Positions 1 through 9,432 of a DNA stretch of 64,000 nucleotides are shown piece by piece; position 1 is the first letter of the stretch, and every line of letters starts with the position of its first letter. The notes beneath the pieces were generated by a model. The model had not been told where the DNA came from and searched no databases. It was given only the letters and a program-made list of their open reading frames with translations. The stretch spans positions 992,001-1,056,000 of the forward strand of contig NZ_LR594036.1 in the NCBI RefSeq assembly GCF_901542335.1, read 5' to 3'. The translations under genes were made by a program, and so were the position numbers. The stretch comes from Streptococcus porcinus (lineage in GTDB: Bacteria > Bacillota > Bacilli > Lactobacillales > Streptococcaceae).

Positions 1-280
1 CATTGGTTTTTTGGTTTTCCGAGATAACAAATGCTTCTTTCCAAGCTTGAGCAACGGCTTTACTGCTACTTACAAAATCATCACTTATTAATTGACGAAA
101 AGTGTTCTCATGATTCATACGACCTCTTTTAGCTTCATCGGAGAAAACTTTTTCCAACTTTTTGCGGAAATAATCATCAATACGTGGCGTAATACTCAAC
201 TCGTTATCATTAAAGAATAAGTTTGTATCATTTGGTGAAAATTGATGAATAACTAATTTACGTATATAAATATCTAACAT
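1..280 (-). CDS. Nucleoid-associated protein (NdpA/YejK-like), N-terminal part
   Basis: Reverse-strand reading from an ATG at 280 gives an open frame of 93 codons that runs off the left edge, so only the N-terminus is present. It starts MLDIYIRKLVIHQF and continues with SPRIDDYF-like text (ITPRIDDYFRKKLEKVF), which resembles the start of the NdpA/NA37 family of nucleoid-associated proteins found downstream of glyA in streptococci. It begins 4 bases after the glyA stop codon, so it is probably the last gene of the tdk-glyA operon and translationally coupled to it. The family binds nucleoid DNA; its exact role in Gram-positives is poorly known. The assignment rests on N-terminal resemblance and gene position. 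Confidence 0.7.
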   Translation of the reverse strand, partial: MLDIYIRKLVIHQFSPNDTNLFFNDNELSITPRIDDYFRKKLEKVFSDEAKRGRMNHENTFRQLISDDFVSSSKAVAQAWKEAFVISENQKTN

Positions 281-284
281 CTTA

Positions 285-1541
285 TCAATTACTATATAAT
301 GGGAAGCGATTAGTGATAGAACGAACTTCTTGTCGAACCTCGTCTAAAACGGTTTGATCCTGATGATTAACAAGTGCTTTTATGATTAAGTGAGCAATAG
401 CTTTGCTTTCTTCAACCCCCATTCCTCGACTTGTAATGGCAGCGCAGCCAATACGGATACCAGAGGTTTTAAAGGGTGACAAAGTTTCAAAAGGAATGGA
501 ATTTTTATTTAGAGTGATATGGACATCATCTAAAAGATTTTGCGCCACTTTACCACTTTCGATGACTTTTGTTACATCTACTAAGAAAACATGATTATCT
601 GTACCGCCTGAAATAAGGCGGAAGCGTTCATCTTCAGCAAAAACTTGTGCCATTGCCGACGTGTTTGCAATAACATTTTTAGCATAGTCCGTAAAAGCTG
701 GATCTAAAGCTTCTTTAAAAGATACAGCTTTTGCAGCTATAACATGCTCAAGCGGACCGCCTTGTAAGCCAGGAAAGACAGCAGAATTAATTTTCTTAGC
801 AAGGTTTTCATTATTAGTTAAAATCAAACCACCACGTGGCCCCCGCAAGGTTTTATGAGTAGTGGATGTTGTCACATCAGCAAAAGGTACTGGATTTGGA
901 TGAAGACCGGTTGCCACTAAGCCTGCAATATGAGCCATGTCGACCATCAAATAGGCACCAACTTCGTCAGCGATTTGACGGAATTTTTCAAAATCAATGA
1001 TTCTAGAATATGCTGATGCTCCTGCTACAATTAGCTTGGGTTGCACTTCTTTGGCTTGTTCTAAAATAGCGTCATAATCAAGCATTTCTGTTTTAGGATC
1101 AACGGAATAACCGACAAAGTGATACGTTTTCCCCGAAAAGTTGACTGGTGAGCCATGCGTTAAATGACCACCGGCAGCCAAATCCATACCTAGCACCGTA
1201 TCTCCTGCCTCAATTAAAGCCATGTAAGCTGCTGCGTTAGCTTGACTACCTGAATGGGCTTGAACGTTTGCAAATTTAGCACCAAAGAGTTTTTTTGCAC
1301 GTTCAATGGCTAAATTTTCAACGATATCAACGCATTCTGTACCTCCATAATAACGTTTATCAGGATAGCCTTCAGCATATTTATTTGTTAAGAGGGAACC
1401 TTGTGCTTTCATTACGGCCTTAGAGACAATATTCTCCGAAGCAATTAATTCAATATTGTGCTCTTGCCTTTCTTCCTCAGCATGAATGGCTTCCCATAAT
1501 TCTGGATCAAACGCTTCATAATTATCCTTATCAAAAATCAT
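285..1541 (-). CDS. glyA: Serine hydroxymethyltransferase
   Basis: Interconverts serine plus tetrahydrofolate with glycine plus 5,10-methylene-tetrahydrofolate, the main cytoplasmic source of one-carbon units. The 418-residue length is normal. The PLP lysine lies in [12 protein letters not shown] (Lys230), and the cofactor and substrate motifs IELIASEN (about 30-37), NKYAEGYP (53-60) and HSGSQAN (96-102) are intact. The start is supported by AAGGAG five to six bases upstream of ATG. It lies 29 bases after the sua5-type gene, in a minus-strand run tdk-prfA-prmC-sua5-glyA. The folate genes near 46-49 kb make its cofactor. Confidence 0.97.
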   Translation of the reverse strand: MIFDKDNYEAFDPELWEAIHAEEERQEHNIELIASENIVSKAVMKAQGSLLTNKYAEGYPDKRYYGGTECVDIVENLAIERAKKLFGAKFANVQAHSGSQANAAAYMALIEAGDTVLGMDLAAGGHLTHGSPVNFSGKTYHFVGYSVDPKTEMLDYDAILEQAKEVQPKLIVAGASAYSRIIDFEKFRQIADEVGAYLMVDMAHIAGLVATGLHPNPVPFADVTTSTTHKTLRGPRGGLILTNNENLAKKINSAVFPGLQGGPLEHVIAAKAVSFKEALDPAFTDYAKNVIANTSAMAQVFAEDERFRLISGGTDNHVFLVDVTKVIESGKVAQNLLDDVHITLNKNSIPFETLSPFKTSGIRIGCAAITSRGMGVEESKAIAHLIIKALVNHQDQTVLDEVRQEVRSITNRFPLYSN

Positions 1542-1570
1542 TTTTTCTCCTTATTTTAAATCTGAATTTA

Positions 1571-2164
1571 TTATTCAAAAACAATCCCACTAATTTTAGT
1601 TTGAATATCGACAGCACTTATACTTCCTTGCCTTAAAATTTTGGCCTTAGAACCAGATAAGTCAATAATCGTTGAATCTTGTCCTGTTAGAGACTGATCA
1701 TCTTCATAGCCTTCTACTTGATTATGAAAGGCTTTTATAATCTCAGCATATTGACAGCCACTTTGGCTACCTGATAAATTGGCGGAAGGACCAATTAAGG
1801 GCCCTGCTATTCTTATTAACTGCGCTGTTACAGGATGCTTAGGTAGGCGAAAGCCGACAGTGTCTTTACCAGAATTAATCCAAAAAGGAACTCGATCATT
1901 GGCTTTCAAAATAATGGTTAATGGACCAGGTAAAAAAGCGTCATATAGTTCTTTTAAATAAGTTGGCTGGTCCTTCGAATAATCTAAAATGGTTTGATAA
2001 TCCGCCACATTCAAGTTCATAGCTTTTTCTCTCGGCCGTTGCTTGAGAGCATAAACCATATTTACAGCTTGCTCATCCATAGCTTTGGCAAATAGACCGT
2101 AAACTGTTTCAGTTGGTAAAACTAAGGCTCCTCCATTTTCAATAATTGATTTTAGTTTATCCAT
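1571..2164 (-). CDS. Sua5/YrdC/YciO family protein (threonylcarbamoyl-AMP synthase type)
   Basis: About 197 residues and a single YrdC-type domain, with the hallmark segment LVLPTETVYGLFAKA near the N-terminus and GPLIGPSANLSG in the second half. The family forms L-threonylcarbamoyl-AMP from threonine, bicarbonate and ATP for the t6A modification of tRNAs reading ANN codons. The C-terminal Sua5 domain is absent, as in TsaC-like forms. The segment ALKQRPREKAMNLNV differs from the usual KxRP..KPL pattern, so catalytic activity is less sure than family membership. Start taken as ATG at 2164, overlapping the prmC stop by 8 bases; an in-frame TTG at 2170 is the alternative. The order prfA-prmC-sua5-glyA is conserved in Firmicutes. 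Confidence 0.85.
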   Translation of the reverse strand: MDKLKSIIENGGALVLPTETVYGLFAKAMDEQAVNMVYALKQRPREKAMNLNVADYQTILDYSKDQPTYLKELYDAFLPGPLTIILKANDRVPFWINSGKDTVGFRLPKHPVTAQLIRIAGPLIGPSANLSGSQSGCQYAEIIKAFHNQVEGYEDDQSLTGQDSTIIDLSGSKAKILRQGSISAVDIQTKISGIVFE

Positions 2165-2987
2165 TATCAATAATTACCATACGATCCTTTCCATAATAAT
2201 CTTGTTTTAGGCGAAACCTTTTTTCTGGGAAAGTGGATTTGACTAATTCACGAAGCGCTTGCCCCTGCTTATAACCAATTTCAAAGTAGATTTTCCCTTG
2301 CGGTGATAAGTAATGTTCTGCTTGTTCTAAAATAGAGCGATAAATAGCAAGTCCTTCCTCCTCTGCAAAAAGGGCTAAGTGGGGCTCGGAAACTAAAACA
2401 TTACGTCCTACTTCTTTCTTGTCAGAAAAAGCAATGTAAGGGGGATTAGATACGATGATATCAAACTTTCCTGAAAGGGAATTAAAAAGATCCGACTGTC
2501 TAAAAGTAATTTCTGTTTCCAGATCCCAAGCATTCGATTGAGCAACCTGAATGGCTTCTTGAGAGATATCAGAAGCTACAACTTCCCAGGTTGGTCTCTC
2601 TTTTTTGAGGCTGATAGCAATAGCGCCACTACCAGTCCCTATATCTAAGAGTTGAAGGTTTTCTCCCTCATTCTCCGCGAGAATCAATGAGATAAGCTCC
2701 TCTGTCTCAGGACGTGGAATTAAAACTGACTCATTAACAGTCAGAATTAAATCTCGAAAGTAGGCTTTGCCAGTAATATATTGAGGAGAACGGCCTCTAT
2801 ATAATTGCTCAAAAATAGATTTTAGAAGAACATGGTCTTCTGCGCTTACTTGCTGATTTTGATGTAGTAAAAAGTCCAAAAGAGACCATTCTTTCACTTC
2901 TCTGAAAACATAAGATAAGTTTTCAGGATCATCGCCAATTTGGATTAGTGCTTGCTCATATTCTGCTATTTGACTGGCATAATTCAT
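2157..2987 (-). CDS. prmC: Release factor glutamine N5-methyltransferase
   Basis: Methylates the glutamine of the GGQ motif in release factors RF1 and RF2, using SAM. The 276-residue protein has the N-terminal helical release-factor-binding region, the SAM-binding loop DIGTGSG (115-121) and the catalytic NPPY motif (181-184). Its start codon shares one base with the prfA stop (TAATG), so it is coupled to its own substrate gene. No separate promoter is visible. Confidence 0.95.
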   Translation of the reverse strand: MNYASQIAEYEQALIQIGDDPENLSYVFREVKEWSLLDFLLHQNQQVSAEDHVLLKSIFEQLYRGRSPQYITGKAYFRDLILTVNESVLIPRPETEELISLILAENEGENLQLLDIGTGSGAIAISLKKERPTWEVVASDISQEAIQVAQSNAWDLETEITFRQSDLFNSLSGKFDIIVSNPPYIAFSDKKEVGRNVLVSEPHLALFAEEEGLAIYRSILEQAEHYLSPQGKIYFEIGYKQGQALRELVKSTFPEKRFRLKQDYYGKDRMVIIDNG

Positions 2988-4066
2988 TATTTGTTTAAAG
3001 ATTCCAATTTCTGAGTTTGATCATACATAATCAAAGCATCAATAACTTCATCCATTTTACCAGAAAGAATAGTATCTAATTTTTGGAGTGTTAATCCGAT
3101 GCGATGGTCTGTCACTCGATTTTGTGGGAAGTTATAAGTTCTGATACGTTCAGATCGATCTCCTGTCCCGATTGTCGATTTGCGTTCGGCATCTTGTTCA
3201 TCTTGGGCGATTTGCGCAAAATGGTCGGCTACTCGAGCTCGGATAATCTTCATAGCTTTATCCCGATTTTTTTGTTGGGTTCGCTCTTCTTGCATCTCAA
3301 CTTTAATATTAGTCGGAAGATGAACAATGCGGACAGCTGTAGCTACTTTGTTGACATTCTGTCCACCGGCACCTGATGCATGGTAGATGTCAACCCGTAA
3401 ATCCTTAGGATCAATTTCGTATTCTACGTCTTCAATCTCAGGCATAACAAGGACAGTGGCTGTTGATGTATGAACACGCCCCTGACTCTCTGTAACTGGG
3501 ACACGTTGGACACGGTGAGCCCCTGATTCATATTTTAATTTAGAATAAACCGATTGACCTGAAACCATGGCCACAACCTCTTTGATACCCCCTACACCAT
3601 TGTAGGAAGCTTCCATAACTTCAAATCGCCAACCTTGGCTCTCAGCAAACTTTTGGTACATAACCAATAAGTCTCCTGCAAAAAGGGCCGCTTCGTCACC
3701 ACCTGCTGCTCCTCGGATTTCTAAGATAATATTTTTATCATCATTTGGATCTTTGGGCAAGAGGAGAATCTTCAACTTTTCCTCGTAGTCCTCTTTAGCC
3801 GATTTTGATTCTTTTAGCTCTTCTTTAGCCATTTCTTCAATCTCAGCATCCCCGCCAGACTCTTTAATCATCTCTTCTGCGTCAGCAATTGACTGAATAA
3901 TTTCCTTATATTGGCGATAAGTAGTTACGGTATCTCGAGTGCTGGCCTCTTCTTTAGATAATTGCATAAAGCGTTTAGTGTCTGAGACAACTTCTGGGTC
4001 ACTTAGGAGTTCACCTAATTCCTCGTAACGATCTTCTAGAGATTGCAACTGATCATAAATATTCAT
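2987..4066 (-). CDS. prfA: Peptide chain release factor 1
   Basis: Class I release factor that reads UAA and UAG and triggers peptidyl-tRNA hydrolysis. The 359 residues contain the GGQ motif (234-236, in [11 protein letters not shown]) and the codon-reading PVT tripeptide (190-192), the P-A/V-T form typical of RF1 rather than the SPF of RF2. AAAGGAG precedes the ATG. It is followed directly by prmC, which modifies the GGQ glutamine, and preceded 16 bases upstream by tdk. Confidence 0.97.
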   Translation of the reverse strand: MNIYDQLQSLEDRYEELGELLSDPEVVSDTKRFMQLSKEEASTRDTVTTYRQYKEIIQSIADAEEMIKESGGDAEIEEMAKEELKESKSAKEDYEEKLKILLLPKDPNDDKNIILEIRGAAGGDEAALFAGDLLVMYQKFAESQGWRFEVMEASYNGVGGIKEVVAMVSGQSVYSKLKYESGAHRVQRVPVTESQGRVHTSTATVLVMPEIEDVEYEIDPKDLRVDIYHASGAGGQNVNKVATAVRIVHLPTNIKVEMQEERTQQKNRDKAMKIIRARVADHFAQIAQDEQDAERKSTIGTGDRSERIRTYNFPQNRVTDHRIGLTLQKLDTILSGKMDEVIDALIMYDQTQKLESLNK

Positions 4067-4081
4067 TTTAGTTTTTCTCCT

Positions 4082-4660
4082 TTAGTTGTTATCTAGTGGC
4101 GGGTGAAAGTAATGCTTGCGACAAACGGGAATATAACTTTCATTGCCTCCAATTTGAATCTGTTCACCTTCATAGACAGGTTTTCCATCTTTCATTCGTA
4201 ATTGCATGATAGCCTTTTTACTACAATATTGACAAATTGTCTTAATTTCATCAATTTTATCGGCTAGGAGTAAAAGATGTTTTGACCCTTCAAAGAGTTG
4301 ATTCTGAAAATCATTTTTTAATCCAAATGCCATAACAGGAACATGGAGCTCATCGACAACCCTGGCTAAATCATAAACGTTAGCCTTGCTTAAAAACTGA
4401 CATTCATCAATCAAGACACAATAAGGTTTTGTATCCAAATTATCTATATAAGCAAAAATATCCATATCATCAGAAATGGGTACTGCTTCTCTTTTCATGC
4501 CAATGCGACTTGAAACTAAACCAAAACCATCACGAGTATCCAAAGCACTCGTCATGATGACAACGGGCTTATTCTGTTCTTCATAGTTGTGTGCTACTTT
4601 TAAAATTTCAATGGATTTTCCAGAATTCATCGTCCCATATTTATAGTATAATTGAGCCAA
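4082..4660 (-). CDS. tdk: Thymidine kinase
   Basis: Phosphorylates thymidine to dTMP for pyrimidine salvage. The 192-residue type II enzyme has the P-loop GTMNSGKS (9-16), the DE pair in [10 protein letters not shown] (85-86), and a lasso zinc site from C143, C146, C180 and H183. The start codon is TTG: the protein begins MAQLYYKYG with no in-frame ATG upstream, and the nearest purine-rich stretch is AAGGTAGGGA. The weak start and TTG may lower expression. It is the first gene of the run down to glyA. Confidence 0.94.
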   Translation of the reverse strand: MAQLYYKYGTMNSGKSIEILKVAHNYEEQNKPVVIMTSALDTRDGFGLVSSRIGMKREAVPISDDMDIFAYIDNLDTKPYCVLIDECQFLSKANVYDLARVVDELHVPVMAFGLKNDFQNQLFEGSKHLLLLADKIDEIKTICQYCSKKAIMQLRMKDGKPVYEGEQIQIGGNESYIPVCRKHYFHPPLDNN

Positions 4661-4695
4661 ACTGGGGGTCCCTACCTTCTTTATTTATCTAAACC

Positions 4696-4704
4696 ATTCT
4701 ACCA
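4696..4704 (-). promoter_or_regulatory. Candidate extended -10 promoter of the tdk-prfA-prmC-glyA operon
   Basis: On the minus strand, TGGTAGAAT is an extended -10 element (TGn plus TAGAAT) about 35 bases upstream of the tdk start. No good -35 hexamer is found 16-18 bases further up, as is common for extended -10 promoters. It is the only convincing promoter-like site before tdk. Confidence 0.45.
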
Positions 4705-4855
4705 CAAATGAAGCTATTTGGCGATTGCAATTAACCCTAAATGTCATTTCACTTAGTACTCTTCTTTAGGTTAAAGACTACTGTACTTGTCTAACTTTCC
4801 TATGCAATTTTGATAGAAAATGTTAAAATAAAGGAAAATGTTAGGAGAACAGATA

Positions 4856-5041
4856 ATGCCATTTGTTAAAATCGATTTATTTGAAGGTCGTAGTCAAGAA
4901 CAAAAAAATGAGCTAGCTCGTGAAGTCACTGAAGTCGTCGCACGCATCGCTCAAGCACCTAAAGAAAATATCCACGTTTTTATAAATGACTTACCAGAAG
5001 GAACTTATTTTCCCCAAGGTGAAATGAAACGAAAATCATAA
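4856..5041 (+). CDS. 4-oxalocrotonate tautomerase family enzyme
   Basis: A 61-residue protein of the smallest enzyme family known for keto-enol tautomerisation. After removal of Met the N-terminal proline (MPFVKIDLFEGRS) is the catalytic base; R11-type positions are kept in EGRSQEQK. The start at 4856 was preferred to an upstream ATG at 4838 because it places Pro at position 2 and has TTAGGAG about 8 bases before it. It is monocistronic, divergent from tdk, and closed by a terminator 9 bases downstream. The physiological substrate in streptococci is unknown. Confidence 0.9.
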   Translation: MPFVKIDLFEGRSQEQKNELAREVTEVVARIAQAPKENIHVFINDLPEGTYFPQGEMKRKS

Positions 5042-5049
5042 GTTATTTA

Positions 5050-5077
5050 GGATCAAATCTGATTTGATCCTCTTTTT
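5050..5077 (+). terminator. Rho-independent terminator after the tautomerase gene
   Basis: A perfect 9-bp stem (GGATCAAAT / ATTTGATCC) with a 3-base loop is followed by TCTTTTT. It ends the tautomerase transcript before apbE. Confidence 0.85.
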
Positions 5078-5101
5078 ATAGTACTACAAAAGGAGATGAA
5101 T

Positions 5102-6037
5102 ATGCTAGTTACTAAGCGAGTTCACATGATGGGAACTGTTATTGATATCCAAATTGAATCGCAAAAAGGGCCAGAACAGCTGAAAACAGTGTGTAATTTA
5201 CTTGAAATCTATAAAAATCGCTTTAGTGCAAACGATAGTGACTCTGAACTAATGGCTATTAATCAGGCTTCAGGCCAACGAGCTGTGAAGGTCCATCCAG
5301 ATTTATTAGAATTGATTAGCATCGGCAAGTCACAAAGTCTAGCTACTCCTAGCAATTTGAATATTGCCATCGGCCCTCTTGTTCAAAGTTGGCGAATTGG
5401 TTTCTCAGATGCAAAAGTACCTTCTGAAAGTGTTATTAAAAAAGAATTGGCTCTAACTAATCCACATAACATTTGTATTGATTCGGATAATAAGACAGTT
5501 TACTTAGCTGATAAGGGCATGAAAATTGACTTAGGAGCCCTAGCCAAAGGCTATATTGCTGATAAAATAATGACCTATCTCATCAATGATGGTATAAAGT
5601 CGGCTCTTCTTAATTTAGGAGGAAATGTCCTTGTACACGGCGCTAATCCTAAAAGAGCTGACGGCCTATTTTATATTGGTATCCAGCACCCTCAAAAGTC
5701 ACGAGGAGATAATCTTGGAATTGTAAAAATCCATAATCAGTCAGTTGTTACCTCGGGCATTTATGAAAGAAGACTACATGTGGATGGAAAAGACTATCAC
5801 CACATTTTTGATAAGCATACCGGTTTCCCTATTGCAACTGATATGGCAAGTTTAACAATTATTGCTGACTCTTCATTAGATTGCGAGATTTGGACGACAC
5901 GCTTATTTGGCCTTAATAGTTTAAAAGTTCTCAATATCATTAATAATCAACCAAATATTGAAGGGATTATTGTCACAAAAGATCAAAGACTGGCTATCTC
6001 AACCGGGCTAAAAAAATCATTCACTATTTCATATTAG
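5102..6037 (+). CDS. apbE: FAD:protein FMN transferase (ApbE family)
   Basis: Attaches FMN from FAD to threonine residues of target flavoproteins. The roughly 311-residue protein has the N-terminal MMGT motif, KIDLGALAKGYIAD in the middle, SALLNLGGNVLVHG, and the metal/FAD-binding HHIFDKHTGFPI segment near the C-terminus. There is no lipobox or signal peptide, unlike many exported ApbE proteins, so it may act on cytoplasmic proteins. Start chosen at the ATG at 5102, which has AAAGGAG at proper spacing; the ATG at 5096 touches that site. Confidence 0.9.
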   Translation: MLVTKRVHMMGTVIDIQIESQKGPEQLKTVCNLLEIYKNRFSANDSDSELMAINQASGQRAVKVHPDLLELISIGKSQSLATPSNLNIAIGPLVQSWRIGFSDAKVPSESVIKKELALTNPHNICIDSDNKTVYLADKGMKIDLGALAKGYIADKIMTYLINDGIKSALLNLGGNVLVHGANPKRADGLFYIGIQHPQKSRGDNLGIVKIHNQSVVTSGIYERRLHVDGKDYHHIFDKHTGFPIATDMASLTIIADSSLDCEIWTTRLFGLNSLKVLNIINNQPNIEGIIVTKDQRLAISTGLKKSFTISY

Positions 6038-6065
6038 TAAAAAATTAAGCTATAGCTTAGTTTTA

Positions 6066-6113
6066 GATTGAAGAAAAAGTCTATTTTGGACAATTTTCTT
6101 CAATCTTTTTTTC
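6066..6113 (+). terminator. Rho-independent terminator of apbE
   Basis: A 12-bp stem, GATTGAAGAAAA paired with TTTTCTTCAATC (6066-6077 / 6094-6105), is followed by seven T residues. Confidence 0.85.
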
Positions 6114-6120
6114 TTTATCA

Positions 6121-6172
6121 CGAAAAACAAAAACTCTCATAAACATTGGAATGCCAACATTTCTAAGAGTTT
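6121..6172 (-). terminator. Rho-independent terminator of the xpt-pbuX operon
   Basis: On the minus strand a two-part stem (AAACTCT/AGAGTTT outside, AAATGTTGG/CCAATGTTT inside with G-U pairs, loop CATT) is followed by TTTTTGTTTTT. It sits about 80 bases past the pbuX stop and converges with the apbE terminator. Confidence 0.8.
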
Positions 6173-6252
6173 AATATTTTGTCATTTTACGCAAGTCTAT
6201 TCAAACTTTTTATTTTTAGGAGTTTGTCTACGTTCTCAAACCAAGCTATAGC

Positions 6253-7527
6253 TTAGTTTTTCTTTGCATGTCCGTTAAAAATCAAGTTTAACGTAACTGA
6301 CGTTACAGTTGCAACGACAATTCCATTGGTCAAAAACATGTTAGCTGTTGTTGGTAGACTTGCAAATAAGTTAGCCCCGTTAAAGCCTACTCCTGCCGAT
6401 ATAGAGAGGGCAGCAATCATAAAATTAGCTTCATTATTTGTAAAATCAACACGGTTTAACATCTGCATTCCTTGTAAGGCTACCATTCCAAAAAGGACTA
6501 ACATCGCACCACCCAGAACAGGGTTTGGTATCATTTGTGCCATTGCTCCAAGTTTAGGTAATAAACCAATGAAAATAAGGAAAGCTGCAGTGTAATAAAT
6601 TGGCCGACGTGTTTTGATACCGGATAATCTAACGAGACCGACATTTTGAGAAAAACCAGTATATGGGAAAGTATTAAATAAACCACCTAAAAGAACAGCT
6701 AGACCTTCTGAACGGTAACCATTACGAAGACGTTTGCTATCTAATTTCTCGTTAGTAATATCAGATAAGGCCAAGTAAACACCTGTTGATTCCACCATTG
6801 ATACAATAGCTATAATACACATCATCACTATTGAGGTCAGTTCAAAAGTTGGTGCTCCAAAATAAAATGGTGTGGGTATATGAACCCATGGCGCATTGGC
6901 AACTGCTTCTGTATCAACAACTCCCATCATAGCAGCAATAACTGTTCCTGAAATAAGGCCAATTAATATGGCAATAGACTTAATAAAACCACTTGCAAAT
7001 TTTTGAGTAAGGAGAATAATAACGATTGTGAGAGTTGCTAAAATTAAGCTTTGGAGACTTGGTTTGTCAGCATTATTTCCCATATTGCCTATAGCGACAG
7101 GGATTAGTGACAATCCAATAGTCGTAATAACAGAACCTGTTACAATAGCAGGGAAAAAACGGGCTATCCTTGAGAAGGCTCCGGCAATAACAATGACAAA
7201 AATTCCAGAAACAATCAAGGCTCCAAACATCGCTCCGGATCCTTGTTTAGCACCAATAATAGATAAAGGGGCGACGGATTGAAAGGCGCATCCCAAAACA
7301 ACTGGTAAGCCAACGCCAAAGTATTTATTAAGTTGTAATTGTAAGAAAGTGGCCACGCCACACATAAAAATATCAGTTGAAATTAAGTATGTTAACTCTT
7401 TTGAGGAATAGCCGATAGCTCCGGCAATCATTATCGGTACTAAAATGGAACCTGCATACATGGACAAAAGGTGTTGTAGTCCAAGAAGAGCTGATTGTGA
7501 GTGGGAATGTTGTTTACTTGTCGTCAT
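6253..7527 (-). CDS. pbuX: Xanthine permease (NCS2 family)
   Basis: A 424-residue membrane protein with about 12-14 hydrophobic segments, starting around residue 14 (LGLQHLLSMYAGSILVPIMI) and containing the NCS2 signature region around QNVGLVRLSGIKTRRPIY. It imports xanthine by proton symport. Its ATG overlaps the xpt stop by one base (TAATG), the standard xpt-pbuX pairing, so transport and phosphoribosylation of xanthine are co-expressed under the upstream riboswitch. Confidence 0.94.
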   Translation of the reverse strand: MTTSKQHSHSQSALLGLQHLLSMYAGSILVPIMIAGAIGYSSKELTYLISTDIFMCGVATFLQLQLNKYFGVGLPVVLGCAFQSVAPLSIIGAKQGSGAMFGALIVSGIFVIVIAGAFSRIARFFPAIVTGSVITTIGLSLIPVAIGNMGNNADKPSLQSLILATLTIVIILLTQKFASGFIKSIAILIGLISGTVIAAMMGVVDTEAVANAPWVHIPTPFYFGAPTFELTSIVMMCIIAIVSMVESTGVYLALSDITNEKLDSKRLRNGYRSEGLAVLLGGLFNTFPYTGFSQNVGLVRLSGIKTRRPIYYTAAFLIFIGLLPKLGAMAQMIPNPVLGGAMLVLFGMVALQGMQMLNRVDFTNNEANFMIAALSISAGVGFNGANLFASLPTTANMFLTNGIVVATVTSVTLNLIFNGHAKKN

Positions 7528-8108
7528 TAAGCATCAGCCTCCATAAAAATCGGTTGACCATTTTCAAACTTTTGGATTCTTGCCAATGAAGTAACCTCAA
7601 GACCGAATTCTTCCAATAATTGCCGTCCAGGTTGAAATGATTTTTCAATGACAATACCGACACCGACTACATCAGCGCCAGCTTGCTTAATGATTTCAAT
7701 TAGACCTTTAGCAGCCTGTCCATTTGCCAAAAAATCATCAATAATCAAAACCTTGTCCTTTGAGGATAGAAACTTACTTGCAATTGAAACAGTACTAGAT
7801 ACTTGTTTGGTGAAAGAATAAACTTCTGCTGTCAAGATCCCCTCAGTCATGGTAATATTTTTATGTTTCTTAGCAAAAATCATTGGTACTTTTAAAACCT
7901 GTGCTGTGTAAAGAGCAGGAGCTATACCAGATGCTTCAATAGTCACCACTTTTGTTATACCAAGTTTTTGATAAGCTTTTGCAAACACTTGCCCTATTTC
8001 TTGCATCAGCTCAAAATCAACTTGATGCGTGAGAAACTTATCTACCTTTAAGATGTTTTCTCCTAAAATATTACCATCCTTAAGAATGCGCTCTTCCAAT
8101 AATTTCAT
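7527..8108 (-). CDS. xpt: Xanthine phosphoribosyltransferase
   Basis: Converts xanthine plus PRPP to XMP in purine salvage. The 193-residue protein starts [12 protein letters not shown] and carries the PRPP-binding motif [13 protein letters not shown]. An ATG-like start 12 codons upstream was rejected because GAAAGGGG sits 7 bases before the ATG at 8108. The gene lies behind a guanine-class purine riboswitch and an attenuator hairpin and is followed by pbuX. Confidence 0.95.
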   Translation of the reverse strand: MKLLEERILKDGNILGENILKVDKFLTHQVDFELMQEIGQVFAKAYQKLGITKVVTIEASGIAPALYTAQVLKVPMIFAKKHKNITMTEGILTAEVYSFTKQVSSTVSIASKFLSSKDKVLIIDDFLANGQAAKGLIEIIKQAGADVVGVGIVIEKSFQPGRQLLEEFGLEVTSLARIQKFENGQPIFMEADA

Positions 8109-8127
8109 GATTACCCCTTTCAAAAAT

Positions 8128-8174
8128 AAAAAAACTTGCCGCAAAATAAAAGGACACTACCCCTCTTATTTTGC
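8128..8174 (-). terminator. Attenuator terminator of the xpt riboswitch
   Basis: In the xpt leader, a 13-bp stem (GCAAAATAAGAGG / CCTTTTATTTTGC, one G-U pair, 8-base loop) is followed a few bases later by seven T residues, 20 bases before the xpt start. It is the likely expression platform that forms when purine is bound. Confidence 0.8.
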
Positions 8175-8206
8175 ACGGTAAAGATACCAAGCAAGCTTTT
8201 TCGCTT

Positions 8207-8269
8207 ACTTATTGTTAGACATTACGGTGTCTTGTAGAAACGCTGTGCCAATTCACAACATAAATAAGT
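8207..8269 (-). ncRNA. Guanine/xanthine-class purine riboswitch
   Basis: On the minus strand, P1 is formed by ACTTATT and AATAAGT at the two ends. Between them lie P2/L2, the conserved J2/3 sequence TTTCTAC, the P3 arm AGACACCGTAATGTCT and the J3/1 sequence AACAATAAGT. The pyrimidine at the ligand-reading position in J3/1 reads as C, which is the guanine/xanthine-specific form rather than the U of adenine riboswitches. A terminator follows, then xpt. This is the classic xpt-pbuX control element. Confidence 0.92.
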
Positions 8270-8330
8270 AGATTATTCAATTTTTTATTACATCTAGTTT
8301 AACACGATTTTCTAAGATTTCAAGTTCTAA

Positions 8331-9314
8331 TTAAATAGAATCGCCATTCCAGATTGAATTTTTAACAATAACGTAATCCACACGACGAAGACCATCCAAG
8401 TCTTTACCTCCGGCATATGAAATTGATGATTGCAAATCCTGTTTCATTTCTCGTAAAGTATCTGCTAAGTGACCTTTAGTTGGTAAAAGAATTTTTTTAC
8501 CCTCAACGTTTTTATGCTCACCTTTTTGGTATTCAGAAGCAGAGCCATAATATTCTTTAAAACTCTCACCATCAACTTCAACAAGTTTACCAGGACTCTC
8601 CAAATGACCTGCAAATAGTGACCCAATCATCACCATACTTGCACCAAAACGAATTGACTTAGCAATGTCCCCGTGAGTTCTAATTCCCCCATCAGCAATA
8701 ATAGGCTTACGGGCTGCTTTTGCACACCAGCGTAGGGCAGCTAATTGCCAACCACCAGTTCCAAAGCCAGTCTTTACTTTTGTGATGCATACTTTTCCTG
8801 GTCCAATACCAACTTTAGTTGCATCTGCACCGGCATTTTCAAGTTCACGAACAGCCTCTGGTGTCCCAACATTACCTGCAATTACAAAAGTTTCTGGTAG
8901 TTGAGCTTTGATATGTTTAATCATATTGATAACATTGTCAGCATGTCCGTGTGCAATATCAATGGTAATAAATTCTGGCGCATCTTCTTTTAAGGAAGTA
9001 ACAAAATCATATTCATAGGCTTTAACCCCAACCGAGATTGAAGCTAGTAGCCCTTGATTATGCATTCGTTTGATAAAGGGTTTACGAGCTTCTTCGTCAA
9101 AACGGTGCATAATGTAGAAATAACCAGCTTTAGCTAATTGCTCGGCAATATTTTCATCGATAATGGTTTGCATATTTGCAGGGATAACTGGTAATTTAAA
9201 ATTATATTTACCGAGTGTGATACTGGTATCTGCTTCCGAGCGACTATTGATAATACATTTATTAGGAATCAGTTGAATATCTTCGTAATCAAAAACAGGC
9301 ATGTCATTAAACAT
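8331..9314 (-). CDS. guaC: GMP reductase
   Basis: Reduces GMP to IMP with NADPH, returning guanine nucleotides to the common purine pool. The 327-residue protein is an IMPDH/GMPR TIM barrel with the catalytic cysteine loop [17 protein letters not shown] and [12 protein letters not shown] phosphate site; no CBS domains, as expected for GuaC. Start chosen at ATG 9314 ([12 protein letters not shown]), with AAAAGGAG 9 bases upstream; the frame stays open 40 codons further up through the structured leader, but those codons do not match the family. It has its own promoter and PurBox-like site. Confidence 0.95.
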   Translation of the reverse strand: MFNDMPVFDYEDIQLIPNKCIINSRSEADTSITLGKYNFKLPVIPANMQTIIDENIAEQLAKAGYFYIMHRFDEEARKPFIKRMHNQGLLASISVGVKAYEYDFVTSLKEDAPEFITIDIAHGHADNVINMIKHIKAQLPETFVIAGNVGTPEAVRELENAGADATKVGIGPGKVCITKVKTGFGTGGWQLAALRWCAKAARKPIIADGGIRTHGDIAKSIRFGASMVMIGSLFAGHLESPGKLVEVDGESFKEYYGSASEYQKGEHKNVEGKKILLPTKGHLADTLREMKQDLQSSISYAGGKDLDGLRRVDYVIVKNSIWNGDSI

Positions 9315-9340
9315 AAGGCTTCTCCTTTTAAAAGACGGTA

Positions 9341-9421
9341 ATGGGGTTACCCCATATTCTTTATTAAAAATGACCTTCCTATAATCTCTAAATAGAGACA
9401 TCGCTAGGTAAAAACTTACCT
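9341..9421 (-). promoter_or_regulatory. Structured 5' leader of guaC (three hairpins)
   Basis: The roughly 115-base leader between the guaC promoter and its ribosome binding site holds three successive hairpins: AGGTAA/TTACCT (9406-9421), TCTCTA/TAGAGA (9385-9398) and ATGGGG/CCCCAT (9341-9355). The last ends about 20 bases before the RBS. None is followed by a T-run, so it does not look like a plain attenuator. I do not recognise a known riboswitch class. Confidence 0.55.
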
Positions 9422-9432
9422 TTCCTTCTAAC

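Larger units (their letters stand above)
6047..6260. repeat. Two copies of an 18-bp sequence containing a 12-bp palindrome
   Basis: AAGCTATAGCTTAGTTTT occurs in the same orientation at 6047-6064, just after apbE, and at 6243-6260, across the end of pbuX. The first 12 bases are self-complementary. The first copy, with the preceding AAAATT, can form a weak terminator-like hairpin; the second overlaps the last codons and stop of pbuX. The copies lie 178 bases apart in a convergent intergenic region that also holds two stronger terminators. Confidence 0.8.

Noticed and set aside
403..594. Plus-strand open frame of 63 codons inside glyA
   Set aside because: It is antisense to a strongly conserved gene, has no ribosome site or family similarity, and is a shadow of the glyA reading frame.
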